Assembly (NCBI GenBank): GCA_040878185.1
Contig: JBBDMS010000001.1
Coordinates: 110,733 to 174,732, forward strand
From: JAWXBK01 sp040878185
GTDB taxonomy: Bacteria > Pseudomonadota > Alphaproteobacteria > Dongiales > Dongiaceae
Length of the DNA: 64,000 bases
Direction of reading: 5' to 3'
Every line of letters starts with the position of its first letter. Positions within the stretch are counted from its first letter, which is position 1. A program made the position numbers and the translations under genes. Of this stretch, positions 36,510 through 45,763 are shown piece by piece. Under the pieces are notes generated by a model. That model did no database searches, was not told the DNA's origin, and saw only the letters and a list, made by a program, of their open reading frames with translations.

Positions 36510-37178
36510 TTGGCTCCACCGGACCGCCACACAATTTTCTCCCGCTTTGAGCGTCTGCTGCGGTACCGATTCCTGGTGCCGCTCAAGCGGACGCCGCACC
36601 CGCCGGAATGGGCGGCCCGCGCGACCGCGATCGGCCTGTTCTGGGGGCTGTCGCCCACGGTCGGTATCCAGGTGCTCGCCGTTTTCCTTACCTGGATTGT
36701 GGCGCGTCGGCTGTTCCGTTGGGATTTCGGCATGCTGATCGCGATCGTCTGGACATCGGTATCCAATGTCCTGACCGCAATTCCCCTCTTTTATTCGTAC
36801 TTCATCACCGGCCGGCTGCTGCTCGGCCAGTGGGACGGGCTGCCCGGCTACCGGACGTTTTCGGTGCGCTGGTACGAGGCGGCATCGCCCGAACTCAACT
36901 GGTTCGAGCAGCTCGAGGACTGGTTCCATCTGGTGGTGGTGGAATGGGGCGTGACCATGCTGGTCGGATCGGCGCCGTTCGCCATCCTGGGCGCCTGGAT
37001 CGGATATCGCCTGACCTATCGCTTCGTCGTTCGTTACCGGCGGGTACGGGCCGAGCGGATCGCACGGCGCCGTGCGCAGCAGCAACCGGCCTTTAGTGCG
37101 CCACCGGCCGGTCCGGCGCCTGCCACGCAGGTGCGGCCCAAGCCGCGGCCACCGGGCGAGGTGCCCGATATATCGTAA
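36510..37178 (+). CDS. DUF2062 integral membrane protein (TTG start)
   Basis: The 222-residue protein has the DUF2062 pattern: PHPPEWAARATAIGLFWGLSPTVGIQVLAVFLTWIVARRLFRWD, then SNVLTAIPLFYSYFITGRLLLG and a last hydrophobic segment (VTMLVGSAPFAILGAWIGYRL). There are three to four membrane spans, and a basic Pro-rich cytoplasmic tail. I start it at TTG 36510, which has AGAGGA seven nt upstream; the longer frame from 36390 has no family-like residues. Function is unknown; the family sometimes occurs fused to glycosyltransferases. Confidence 0.8.
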   Translation: MAPPDRHTIFSRFERLLRYRFLVPLKRTPHPPEWAARATAIGLFWGLSPTVGIQVLAVFLTWIVARRLFRWDFGMLIAIVWTSVSNVLTAIPLFYSYFITGRLLLGQWDGLPGYRTFSVRWYEAASPELNWFEQLEDWFHLVVVEWGVTMLVGSAPFAILGAWIGYRLTYRFVVRYRRVRAERIARRRAQQQPAFSAPPAGPAPATQVRPKPRPPGEVPDIS

Positions 37179-37346
37179 GTATGCAGCGATCTTGACTCGA
37201 ATGGACCGATCACGGAATCTCGGGATGGCCCGCGCGGCTAGAATTTCACGGATCGTCGCCATTCGCCTTGCGATTGTCCGACGCGGCAACAGACCGCGAT
37301 CCGTTGCGGTCGACCGACGACATAAGTGACAGGGAGGATTACGAAG

Positions 37347-38387
37347 ATGAAAAAAGTTCTGCTGGGGGCGGCTGCCCTCATGTTGCTTGGCACGACCGGC
37401 ACCGCCGGCGCGCAGGAATTGAATCTGCTGACTTGGGAAGGTTATGCCGACGAGAGCTTCGTGGTGCCTTTCGAAGAGGCGACCGGTTGCGAAGTGACGG
37501 CGACCTATGTCGGATCGAACGACGATTTCGTGCCGAAGCTCGCAGCGGGCGGCGGTGTGTACGATCTGGTTTCGCCCTCGATCGACACGACGTCAGTCAC
37601 AGTCGCGGCCGGCTTCATCGATCCGATCGATCCGTCCCGCATCGACCGGCTCGACGAACTCTTCCCGCAGTTCCGTGAAGCGAAGAACATCAACATGGAC
37701 GACCAGCTTTGGGGCGTGCCCTACACTTGGGGCTCTATTCCGTTCATGTATCGCACCGACATGATCCCCGAGGCACCGACCTCGCTCGCCGCACTCTGGG
37801 ATCCGCAATATGCCGGCAAGGTCTCGCTCTGGGATGACAAGAGTTCGCTCTACGTGGCCGCGCGGCACAATGGCGATATGAACATCTTCGACCTCAGCGA
37901 AGAGCAACTCGAGGCGGCGAAGCAGTCGCTGATCGAGCAGAAGCCACTTATCCGCAAATATTGGGGCACCGCCGGCGAGCTGATCGAACTGTTCGCATCG
38001 GGTGAAGTATGGATCTCCAACACCTGGGGCGGCTATCAGTCGGCCGAACTCCTGGCGCAGGGCATCCCGGTCGTCGAATTCATCCCCGAAGAGAATGCCG
38101 AGGGTTGGGCGGATTCCTGGCAGCTCGTGAAGGGTTCGCCCAACACGGATTGCGCCTATCAGTGGATCAACTTTTCGATCTCCGAGGAAGGCCAGTGCGG
38201 CGTTGCGGCAATCACCGGCTATTCGGTTGCGAACCCGGTTGCGGCCCAGAACTGCATGGAGCCCGATCAGTTCACCGGCCTGCATATGGACGATGTCGGA
38301 TATATCGACAGTCTGATGCTGTGGGAGACGCCGTCGAATCTCGAGGCGTACACGAACACCTGGAATGCGGTTAAGGCAGCCGAATAA
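37347..38387 (+). CDS. Polyamine-type ABC transporter substrate-binding protein
   Basis: This 346-residue periplasmic binding protein of the PotD/PotF class has a signal peptide MKKVLLGAAALMLLGTTGTAGAQ. The mature part begins ELNLLTWEGYADESFVVPFEEATGC, with VGSNDDFVPKLAAGGGVYDLV and WGVPYTWGSIPFMYRTD as family landmarks. GGGAGGA lies eight nt before the ATG. It is the first gene of an operon with ATPase, two permeases, two glutamine-synthetase-like ligases and an oxygenase (37347-45158). The ligand is probably a polyamine, amine or amino-acid derivative. It is distinct from the PotD-like protein at 283-1475. Confidence 0.92.
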   Translation: MKKVLLGAAALMLLGTTGTAGAQELNLLTWEGYADESFVVPFEEATGCEVTATYVGSNDDFVPKLAAGGGVYDLVSPSIDTTSVTVAAGFIDPIDPSRIDRLDELFPQFREAKNINMDDQLWGVPYTWGSIPFMYRTDMIPEAPTSLAALWDPQYAGKVSLWDDKSSLYVAARHNGDMNIFDLSEEQLEAAKQSLIEQKPLIRKYWGTAGELIELFASGEVWISNTWGGYQSAELLAQGIPVVEFIPEENAEGWADSWQLVKGSPNTDCAYQWINFSISEEGQCGVAAITGYSVANPVAAQNCMEPDQFTGLHMDDVGYIDSLMLWETPSNLEAYTNTWNAVKAAE

Positions 38388-38405
38388 CAGGTCCGAGATT
38401 TCGGG

Positions 38406-38433
38406 CCGGGCGGGCGAGTGATCGCCCGCCCGG
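38406..38433 (+). terminator. 12-bp hairpin between binding protein and ATPase genes
   Basis: A perfect 12-bp stem (38406-38417 with 38422-38433) around GTGA, without a T-run. Such structures behind binding-protein genes protect the upstream mRNA from 3' decay and reduce read-through, so more binding protein than transporter is made. It parallels the terminator at 226-267 in the other transporter operon. Confidence 0.7.
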
Positions 38434-38466
38434 TGAATCTGTGAGAGCGAGATCCCGGAAGCCGCA

Positions 38467-39576
38467 ATGTCCAATACCGTCGAACTCGATCAGGTCAGCA
38501 AGACCTTTCCGGGCGGCATAACGGCCGTCGACAATCTTTCACTCGCGGTCCGCGAGGGTGAATTCGTCACGCTGCTTGGGCCCTCGGGCTGCGGCAAGAC
38601 GACGACGCTGCGTATGATCGCCGGCTTCGAGGCGCCCGACAGCGGGCGGGTCTTCCTCTCCGGCGAGGACGTGACCGATCTCCCGCCATACAAGCGTCGT
38701 GTCAACACCGTCTTCCAGGACTATGCGCTGTTCCCGCATATGTCGGTCGTACAGAATATCGGCTATGGCCTGCGCGTCGCTGGCGTGGCGCGCGAGGAGA
38801 TTCAGCGCCGGGTCGACGAATCGCTGCGCATGGTCGACTTGCTCGACAAGCGCGACGTGCGGCCCGCCGCCCTGTCCGGCGGTCAGAAGCAGCGCGTCGG
38901 GCTCGCGCGCGCGCTCATTCGCAATCCGAAAGTTCTTCTGCTCGACGAACCGCTTTCCGCGCTCGATGTCAAATTGCGCGATGCGATGCAGATCGAACTC
39001 AAGCATCTCCATCAGAAGCTCGGAATCACCTTCATTCTGGTGACGCACGATCAGAAGGAGGCGCTGGTTCTCTCCGATCGCGTAGTGGTGATGGATTCCG
39101 GCCGCATCGTGCAGGCCGGTACACCGTCGGAACTCTACGACCGGCCGGCGACGCCTTATGTCGCGAATTTCATCGGCGTCTCTAACTTCGTGCAGGCCCG
39201 CATCGCCGACATCTCGAACGGTATGATCCTTGCCGAAGCGGGCGCGCTGTCCTTGCGGGTACGTGCCGACGGCAGCCGCGCCGAGCGCGGCAACAATGTG
39301 TTGCTCGCGGTACGGCCGGAAAAGGCGCAGCTCCTGATCAACGGCGCGGCGGCGCCGGAAGGCTCGAACCGGGTCGAAGGCCGCGTCGTCGATCATCTGT
39401 TCCAGGGAAATCTGGTGCGGCTCGGCATCGATATCGGCCAGAAGCAGTCCTTCATGCTCGATATCCAGCTCAATTTGGGTCTCGGCGATTCCAGCCTGCC
39501 GAATCCGGGCAGTGCGGTTGCCTTCGCCGTGCATCCCTCGGCGATCAGCCTGTTCGTCGACAAAGGGCAAAGCTGA
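38467..39576 (+). CDS. Polyamine-type ABC transporter ATPase (PotA-like)
   Basis: This 369-residue ATPase is complete. Walker A GPSGCGKTT, Q-loop (VFQDYALFPHM), signature LSGGQKQRVGLARALIRNPKVLLLDEPLSALD with Walker B, H-loop VTHDQKEAL, and a C-terminal OB-type TOBE domain (VLLAVRPEKAQLLINGAAAPE...GRVVDHLFQGNLVRLGI). It energises the permease pair encoded next, ten nt further on. It is the same family as the truncated ATPase at the left edge. Confidence 0.95.
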   Translation: MSNTVELDQVSKTFPGGITAVDNLSLAVREGEFVTLLGPSGCGKTTTLRMIAGFEAPDSGRVFLSGEDVTDLPPYKRRVNTVFQDYALFPHMSVVQNIGYGLRVAGVAREEIQRRVDESLRMVDLLDKRDVRPAALSGGQKQRVGLARALIRNPKVLLLDEPLSALDVKLRDAMQIELKHLHQKLGITFILVTHDQKEALVLSDRVVVMDSGRIVQAGTPSELYDRPATPYVANFIGVSNFVQARIADISNGMILAEAGALSLRVRADGSRAERGNNVLLAVRPEKAQLLINGAAAPEGSNRVEGRVVDHLFQGNLVRLGIDIGQKQSFMLDIQLNLGLGDSSLPNPGSAVAFAVHPSAISLFVDKGQS

Positions 39577-39586
39577 GGCGCCGGCG

Positions 39587-40456
39587 ATGGACCTGACGAC
39601 ACGCCGCCGCGTCAACTATGCGGGCGTTCTCGCCGGGCCGGTTCTGTGGGTGACGATCTTCATGTTCGTGCCCTACGCGATCATGCTGACCTACAGTTTC
39701 TATTCGCGTGAGTTTCCCTTCATCATTCCGGACTTCCAGTTCGGTAACTATCTTCAGCTCTTTGCCGATCCGCAGTATTATCAAGTGTTCCTCCGAACGC
39801 TTAAGATCGCGATACTGGTCACGCTCGGGGCTTTGGTCCTCGCCTATCCGCTGACCTATTTCATCGTCTTCAAGATCCGTTCGCCGCGGTTGCGCATGCT
39901 GATCTACGCCTCGGTCATCGTGCCGCTCTGGGTTTCCTACCTGCTGCGCGCCTACACCTGGAAGACGATCCTGGGCAGTCAGGGCGTGCTGAACTCGTTC
40001 CTGATCTGGGCCGGCATTCTCGATCGGCCGTCGGACCTGTTCCTCTATAATCAGTTCGCGATGGTGCTGACGCTCACCTACATCTTCGTGCCGTTCATGG
40101 TGATGTCGATCTTCGCCTCGCTGGAGAAGATTCCGGTCAGCCTGATCGAGGCCTCGAAGGATCTCGGCGTCGGCCGCATCCGTACATTTCTGTCGATCAC
40201 GCTGCCGCTTTCGGTGCCCGGCATTCTCGCCGGCGGCGCGATCACTTTCGGCCTGACGATGGGCGATTTCGTCGCGCCCTTCCTGGTCGGCGGTCCCGAC
40301 GGCGCGCTGCTTGCGACGATCATGCAGAGCCAGTTCGGCACCGCGCTCAACTGGCCGCTGGGCGCGGCGATCGCCATGGTCATGATGATCGTCGTTCTCT
40401 CCATCATCACTCTGACCGACCGCGCCGAGCGCGCCGGTCGGCTCGATCTCGGATAA
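39587..40456 (+). CDS. ABC transporter permease (PotB-like)
   Basis: The 289-residue permease has six predicted membrane helices and the EAA loop that docks the ATPase (SLIEASKDLGVGRIRTFLSITLPLSVPGI). It starts at ATG 39587 ten nt behind the ATPase stop; the longer frame overlapping the ATPase gene is not needed. It pairs with the next gene to form the transmembrane channel. Confidence 0.94.
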   Translation: MDLTTRRRVNYAGVLAGPVLWVTIFMFVPYAIMLTYSFYSREFPFIIPDFQFGNYLQLFADPQYYQVFLRTLKIAILVTLGALVLAYPLTYFIVFKIRSPRLRMLIYASVIVPLWVSYLLRAYTWKTILGSQGVLNSFLIWAGILDRPSDLFLYNQFAMVLTLTYIFVPFMVMSIFASLEKIPVSLIEASKDLGVGRIRTFLSITLPLSVPGILAGGAITFGLTMGDFVAPFLVGGPDGALLATIMQSQFGTALNWPLGAAIAMVMMIVVLSIITLTDRAERAGRLDLG

Positions 40457-40460
40457 AGCC

Positions 40461-41327
40461 ATGTCGGCAACCGCCCTCGAAGCCTCACAGGAAATCGTAC
40501 CCGCCCACCGCGCGCGGCGGCGCTGGCTGCGTGGCCGCAGCGGTTCGGATGCGGCGCTGCTGATCTCGACGGCGTTGGTCGTCGCGTTCCTCTATCTGCC
40601 GGTCGTCGTGCTGATCGTCTTCAGCTTCAACGACAACAAGATTACGACGCTGCCGCTGGCCGGCTTTACCTGGGGCTGGTACGAGGCCGCCTTTGCGAAC
40701 AAGGAGCTGCTGACGGCGCTGTGGAACAGCGTCTTCGTTGCCACCATCGCGACCTGTCTCTGCGTGGTGCTCGGCGTACCGGCCGGCATCGCGCTCGATC
40801 GCGTCGATTTTCCGGGCAAGCTGCTGTTCCGCCGCTTCATCCTGTTGCCGCTGGTGCTGCCGGGTCTGATCACCGGCATCGCCATGATGATCATGTTCAA
40901 CAAGGTGATCGGCTTTAACCTGAGCCTCTATACCGTGATCCTCGGCCATGGCACCGCGCTGGTTTCGGTGGTGGCGACCCAGGTGTTCGCGCGGCTGCAG
41001 CGCTTCAATCGCCGGGTCGAGGAAGCGTCCGCCGATCTCGGGGCGACGCCGTTCCAGACCTTCTGGCTGGTCACGCTGCCGAACATACGCGCGGCCATCC
41101 TCGGCAGCGCGCTGCTGTCGTTTACCTTGTCGTTCGACGAGATTCCGGTGACGTTCTTTCTCACCGGCCGCGACAATACGCTGCCGATGTATATCTACTC
41201 GACGTTGCGCCGGGGTATCACGCCCGAAATCAACGCCATCGGCACGATCATCGTCGTGATATCGCTGGTGCTGATCGGCCTGTCGATCTGGCTGCTCAGC
41301 GATCGGGGCGAGAAGCCACTCAAATAA
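40461..41327 (+). CDS. ABC transporter permease (PotC-like)
   Basis: The 288-residue second permease has six helices, with the EAA loop RVEEASADLGATPFQTFWLVTLPNIRAAILGSAL. The N-terminal ~30 residues are cytoplasmic and basic (HRARRRWLRGRSG). It begins four nt after the previous stop, indicating translational coupling within the transport operon. Confidence 0.94.
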   Translation: MSATALEASQEIVPAHRARRRWLRGRSGSDAALLISTALVVAFLYLPVVVLIVFSFNDNKITTLPLAGFTWGWYEAAFANKELLTALWNSVFVATIATCLCVVLGVPAGIALDRVDFPGKLLFRRFILLPLVLPGLITGIAMMIMFNKVIGFNLSLYTVILGHGTALVSVVATQVFARLQRFNRRVEEASADLGATPFQTFWLVTLPNIRAAILGSALLSFTLSFDEIPVTFFLTGRDNTLPMYIYSTLRRGITPEINAIGTIIVVISLVLIGLSIWLLSDRGEKPLK

Positions 41328-41349
41328 ACCTGACGGTTGGGGGAGCGAT

Positions 41350-42723
41350 ATGGCGCGGGCGAAGTCGTCTGACATGAAACTCGCGGCGGAAACACCGGCG
41401 AAGGCCGTTTCCGCCTTGCGCGAAAAGAAAATCCGCACCGTCCATATCGGCATCTTCGACAACGATGCCTGCTTCCGCGCCCGCCGGCTGCCGGTGGCGG
41501 TCGCCGAAAGCGCATTCCGTGGCGAATACTCCTTCGTCAATGTGTTGCCGCAGTGGGATATCGGCGAGAACATCCTCGATTCCGAGTTCAATTTCGTCGA
41601 CGAGCCGGTCATCGTCGATCCGACCTCCGGCCGCCATTACCCGTTCGAACCCGATGCCGCGCTCTATGTCGGCAGCTACGCGGGACCGTCCGCCGCACTG
41701 TCGTCGCGCTCGCTGCTCGCCGATCAGGTCGCCCGCGCCGCGAAACTCGGTTTCAACGTCAAGGCGGCGCTCGAATGCGAATTCACGATGTTGGCCGAGA
41801 CCGCCGAAAGCGTGCGCAGCAAGGGCTTCGCCAATCTGGCGCCGGCCTTGCCGGACAATCGCTGCTGGGCGGCCGATACTGCCGCGCCCTATGCGACCTT
41901 CTGCGCGGACCTCGAGGCCATGGTGAACGGCATGGGAATCCCGATTTATGCGCTCGGGACCGAACTCGGGCCCGGTTGCATGGAGGCGACGCTCGCCGCC
42001 GAGAATGCGGTGCGCGCCGCCGACAGCTACGCGCTGTTCCGTCAGATGACCAAAGCGTTCTGCCGCCAGCGCGGGATGACGGCGACCTTCATGGCGCTCG
42101 TCGGCGACGGGTTCCAGGGTCTCTCGGGCCATGTGCATCTCTCGCTGAGCGATCGCAAGACCGGCAAGCCGGTTTTCGCCGACGCACGCGACAAAGACGG
42201 CATCAGCCTGACCATGCGCCGCTTCATCGCCGGCATCCTGCATCAGCTGCCCGACTGGACCGCGCTCTGCACCCAGACCGTCAACGCCTATCGCCGCATG
42301 GTGCCTGGCATGTGGGCGCCGCGCACCCCGACCTGGGGTTTCAACAATTATTCGGTGGCGGTTCGCGTCGCCGCGGCAACGCCCGAGACGACGCGGATCG
42401 AGTTCCGCATCCCGGCCTCGGATACAAATCCGTTCCTCGCGATCGCAACCGCGCTCGCCGCCGGGCTCTGGGGCATCGAGAACGATCCGCCGCTGCCCGC
42501 GCCCGTCACCGGTAATGCGCGCGAGACGGTGCCGAAGGGCATCAAGCCGCTGCCGCACGATCTCAAGGTGGCGACCGACCGGCTGGTCGCGAGCAAGACG
42601 GCGCGCGCCGCCTTCGGCGACCGGTTCATCGACCATTTCGCGAAGACGCGCTATCAGGAGGAAGCCGCATTGCGCCGCGAAGTCAGTGCGGCCGAACGAA
42701 GGCGCTATCTCGAAACGCTCTAG
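41350..42723 (+). CDS. Glutamine synthetase-like ligase 1 (gamma-glutamyl-amine synthetase type)
   Basis: The 457-residue GS homologue has the beta-grasp N-domain and catalytic domain with ALECEFTML (metal-binding ExE), LGTELGPGCMEAT, LSGHVHLSL (nucleotide/His region), PTWGFNNYSVAVRVA and TRIEFRIPASDTNPFLAIATALAAG. It is not housekeeping GlnA: the order and context in a polyamine-type uptake operon suggest gamma-glutamylation of an imported amine, as PuuA and alkylamine gamma-glutamylamide synthetases do. It starts 22 nt after the permease gene. The N-terminal ~25 residues are an extra charged segment. Confidence 0.85.
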   Translation: MARAKSSDMKLAAETPAKAVSALREKKIRTVHIGIFDNDACFRARRLPVAVAESAFRGEYSFVNVLPQWDIGENILDSEFNFVDEPVIVDPTSGRHYPFEPDAALYVGSYAGPSAALSSRSLLADQVARAAKLGFNVKAALECEFTMLAETAESVRSKGFANLAPALPDNRCWAADTAAPYATFCADLEAMVNGMGIPIYALGTELGPGCMEATLAAENAVRAADSYALFRQMTKAFCRQRGMTATFMALVGDGFQGLSGHVHLSLSDRKTGKPVFADARDKDGISLTMRRFIAGILHQLPDWTALCTQTVNAYRRMVPGMWAPRTPTWGFNNYSVAVRVAAATPETTRIEFRIPASDTNPFLAIATALAAGLWGIENDPPLPAPVTGNARETVPKGIKPLPHDLKVATDRLVASKTARAAFGDRFIDHFAKTRYQEEAALRREVSAAERRRYLETL

Positions 42724-42764
42724 GAGCGGCGCCGGACTGCGGAAATGTGCAAGGGGACGATGCG

Positions 42765-44237
42765 ATGACCGATCTCGAACGCTATGTGAGCCAGGCGGCG
42801 CGCGATGAACAGATCCGCCAGGTGCGCGCCCGGATCAACGAGAGCGGCGTTACCTACATCTACTACCAGTATGTCTCGATCACCGGCCGCATCATGGGCA
42901 AGGGCGCGCCGGCCGATCACTGGGAGGCGATGGCGAAGAAGGGGGTGCAGACCTGGATCGGCGGTCTCACCAACGTGCTGCCGGATCGCAGCGGCAAGTT
43001 GATCGGGTTCGGCCCGAACACGCATGAGCTGCTCGCGATGCCCGATCCCGACACGTTCTGCCAGTTGCCCTGGGAGAAACGCACGGGCCGCGTGTTCTGC
43101 ACGCTCTTCCATATGCGCGAGGACCCCAAGAATCCGGGCGGCTACATGAGCGGCGACAGCCGCGGCAATCTGCGCCGCGCGCACGAGAAGTTCGGCTGCG
43201 ACCATGATGGGCTGCAGATGCGGCATGGCTGCGAGCCCGAGATGATGTGGCTCAATCGCGGCGAGGATGGCGGTCATGCCGGTGGTCCGACCAAGCCGTT
43301 CGCCTATCACATCGACCAGTTCGAAGAGCTCGCGCCGGTCTATCTCAAGGTGATCGACTATGCCCGCGCGATGGGCCTCGACATGATCCAGGGCGATCAC
43401 GAAGACGCGCCGGGCCAGCTCGAGCTCAATTTCATGTTTGACGATGCGCTGCGCACCGCCGACCGGCTCACGACCTATCGCCAGATCTGCCGGCGCGTCG
43501 CGCGCGAATTCAACCTGATCGCCTGCTTCATGACCAAGCCCTTCATGAAGATGTCGGCCAACGGCTGTCACCATAATGTTTCGCTCTGGCGCGGCGGCGA
43601 AGATCGGCTCGTGCCGCTCGGCCACGATCCGCTGCCGGGCGCGGACGAGGTGTTCACCTATCGCCAGGGCGGCACCAATGAGTTCATTGATGCATCGAAG
43701 CCGGGCGCCTGGCTGCCCCCGCCGATCGGGCGTTACGCCGTCGGCGGCATGCTGAAGCATCTGACGGCGCTGACCGCGATCGGCGCCTCCACGGTCAATT
43801 CCTATCGACGGATGATGGATACAGGGCTCTGGGCTCCGGTCTTTGCCGATTGGGGCTTTCAGAACCGAACCTGCGCGCTGCGCGTCTCGGCGCCCGGCCG
43901 CATGGAATATCGTTCGGTCGATTCGATGGTGAACCCCTATCTCATGGCGTCAGCGCTGCTTGCGGCCATGGGTGACGGGCTGAAGAACAAGATCGATCCC
44001 GGCGAGCCGGAAGAGCGCAACATCTATGAGGCGATGGAAGCCGGCAAACAGGTGAAGCGCCTGCCGAGCAATCTGGGTGCGGCGCTGGATGGGCTTGCCG
44101 CCGACGAGGTTGTAAAATCCGCTTTGCCGGGCGACATGTACCGGCTCTACGAGCTTTACAAACGCGACGAATGGGATTCGTTCAACGCCACCGTCAGCAA
44201 CTGGGACGTTGAACGCTATCTCGACTGCCTGCCCTGA
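42765..44237 (+). CDS. Glutamine synthetase-like ligase 2
   Basis: The 490-residue GS homologue is more divergent than its neighbour. Recognisable parts are GCEPEMMWLNRG, QGDHEDAPGQLELNFMFDDALRTADR, FMTKPFMKMSANGCHHNVSLWRGG (aligned to the GSGMHxHxSL region, but with GCHHNVSL) and RMEYRSVDSMVNPYLMASALLAAMGDGL. The shorter spacing and ANGCHHN change suggest altered substrate binding. It starts at ATG 42765 after AAGGGGA. Two GS-like proteins encoded side by side may form a hetero-oligomer or act in sequence on the same imported amine. Confidence 0.83.
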   Translation: MTDLERYVSQAARDEQIRQVRARINESGVTYIYYQYVSITGRIMGKGAPADHWEAMAKKGVQTWIGGLTNVLPDRSGKLIGFGPNTHELLAMPDPDTFCQLPWEKRTGRVFCTLFHMREDPKNPGGYMSGDSRGNLRRAHEKFGCDHDGLQMRHGCEPEMMWLNRGEDGGHAGGPTKPFAYHIDQFEELAPVYLKVIDYARAMGLDMIQGDHEDAPGQLELNFMFDDALRTADRLTTYRQICRRVAREFNLIACFMTKPFMKMSANGCHHNVSLWRGGEDRLVPLGHDPLPGADEVFTYRQGGTNEFIDASKPGAWLPPPIGRYAVGGMLKHLTALTAIGASTVNSYRRMMDTGLWAPVFADWGFQNRTCALRVSAPGRMEYRSVDSMVNPYLMASALLAAMGDGLKNKIDPGEPEERNIYEAMEAGKQVKRLPSNLGAALDGLAADEVVKSALPGDMYRLYELYKRDEWDSFNATVSNWDVERYLDCLP

Positions 44238-44252
44238 AGGAGGGCCGCTGCC

Positions 44253-45158
44253 ATGATCGAACTGACCCGGGACCAGATCGAGCGGTTTCACGAGGACGGG
44301 TTCCTGATCGTCGACAAGCTGATCGATGTGGCCGACGTCGATCGGCTGCTCGAGCGCTACGAGCCGCTGTTCCGCGGCGAGTTCGAGACCGGCATCGAGC
44401 CGGACGAATGGAACTGGCGCGAAGGGCGCGATGCGGAAGACCGGACCCGGCAGATCTGCAATGCCTGGAAGGCCGACCGCACGATCGCCGGTGTCTCGCT
44501 CCGGCCGGATATCGGCCGCGCCACGTCGACGCTGATGGGCTGGCCTGGCGCGCGTGTGCAGGTCGACAACGTGCTGTGGAAACCGGCAGGCGCGAAGTCG
44601 ATCGCTTTCCATCAGGATTGCAGCTATCTGCGCTGGTTCACGCCGCTCGGCATGTGCAGTTGCTGGATCGCGCTCGACGACACCACGGCGACCGGCGGCA
44701 CGATGGAACTGGTGCGCGGTTCGCATAAATGGGGCGAGTTTCCGGTCGCAAAGAATTTTCACGCGCCGTCGGATTATCGTGCCGATCTGACCGGGGCCGC
44801 CCGCAAAGTGGGCAAGACGCCGGAATTCGTGCCGGTCGTGGTGCCGAAGGGCGGCGGCTCGTTCCATCATGGCTGGACCTGGCATGGCTCGGGCCCGAAC
44901 ACGACGGGCAAGCCGCGCCGCACGCTGGTCTCGCACACGATCAACTCGGAAGTGCGCTACGACCGCGCGCATGTCGGCGAGGGCACCGGTCCTTGGTACG
45001 GCCGCTATATGCGCCAGGACAGCGACGAGATGGACGAGAACTATTTCCCGATCCTGTGGACCGGGGACGGGCGCCGCACCAAATGGCTCGATGCCTATGC
45101 GGCGAATGGCCGGCCGGCCCAAACCGGCACAAAATCGGGCGGAAAGCGCGCGGCCTGA
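44253..45158 (+). CDS. Phytanoyl-CoA dioxygenase (PhyH) family Fe(II)/2-oxoglutarate oxygenase
   Basis: The 301-residue PhyH-type oxygenase has a metal triad that can be read as His120-x-Asp122 (IAFHQDCSYLRW) and His211 (FHHGWTWHGSGPN). GGTMELVRGSHKWGEF is the conserved PhyH middle block, and the downstream Arg (GKPRRTLV) would bind 2-oxoglutarate. It ends the transporter/GS operon, 15 nt behind the second GS-like gene with GGAGG before the ATG. That position suggests it hydroxylates or oxidatively cleaves the transported amine or its gamma-glutamyl derivative. Substrate unknown. Confidence 0.87.
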   Translation: MIELTRDQIERFHEDGFLIVDKLIDVADVDRLLERYEPLFRGEFETGIEPDEWNWREGRDAEDRTRQICNAWKADRTIAGVSLRPDIGRATSTLMGWPGARVQVDNVLWKPAGAKSIAFHQDCSYLRWFTPLGMCSCWIALDDTTATGGTMELVRGSHKWGEFPVAKNFHAPSDYRADLTGAARKVGKTPEFVPVVVPKGGGSFHHGWTWHGSGPNTTGKPRRTLVSHTINSEVRYDRAHVGEGTGPWYGRYMRQDSDEMDENYFPILWTGDGRRTKWLDAYAANGRPAQTGTKSGGKRAA

Positions 45159-45327
45159 GCTGCTTTGCGGCGAGCCTGTTGCAGGCTCGTATCTTTGTCG
45201 GGGCGATCGGCCTAGGATCGCGCACCGGCGGACGGATGAGCGATTGCGCTCATGGCCGTCTCGAACCGACAGCCCGCGCCCGCATTGCCGCCCGCTGCCG
45301 ATCGCCGCGACCGATCTGGAGTTTCAC

Positions 45328-45666
45328 ATGAACCTGGCCGAAACAATCGGGCATTATGTCGCCGGCGCGCTGATCGGCATTGTGTTCGCAACGATCGTCG
45401 CGTTCAGCACCGGCTGGGTGACGCTTACGCGTTCGATGAACGAGCGGATCGAACGCGCTCAGGTCGAAGCCTTCGCCTCGATCTGCGTCGTTAACAGCCT
45501 CGCCGCATGGGCGAGCGACGGGAAAAAGCTTGAGGATCTGGCCGGCGACAGCAACCGCGAACGCGAGGCGCTGATCGAACTGTTCGTTCCGGCGACGGAA
45601 TCGGTCTACGGGCTTGAGAGCGCGATCCGCCGCGCCTGCGGCAACATCATCCGCGCCCGCGCCTGA
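45328..45666 (+). CDS. Small inner-membrane protein, unknown
   Basis: The 112-residue protein starts at ATG 45328 with GGAG nine nt upstream. Residues 8-30 form one transmembrane helix (HYVAGALIGIVFATIVAFSTGWV). The remainder is a soluble, helix-rich domain with two cysteines (ASICVVN, RRACGN) and several basic and acidic residues. It resembles small single-span proteins common in alphaproteobacteria, but I cannot name the family. It lies between the PhyH and GNAT genes with no obvious operon link. Confidence 0.7.
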   Translation: MNLAETIGHYVAGALIGIVFATIVAFSTGWVTLTRSMNERIERAQVEAFASICVVNSLAAWASDGKKLEDLAGDSNREREALIELFVPATESVYGLESAIRRACGNIIRARA

Positions 45667-45763
45667 ACCCCGCAGCGGCCGTTGCGGCTTTCCGATCATC
45701 AGACGAACATGGCCGAAACGGTAGCGGATATCGCGACCGATAGATCGGGGCGGGGCAATAGGC

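Noticed and set aside
37192..37220. Promoter (TTGACT) for the transporter operon
   Set aside because: The -35-like hexamer at 37192 has no acceptable -10 at 16-18 nt, so I do not list it.
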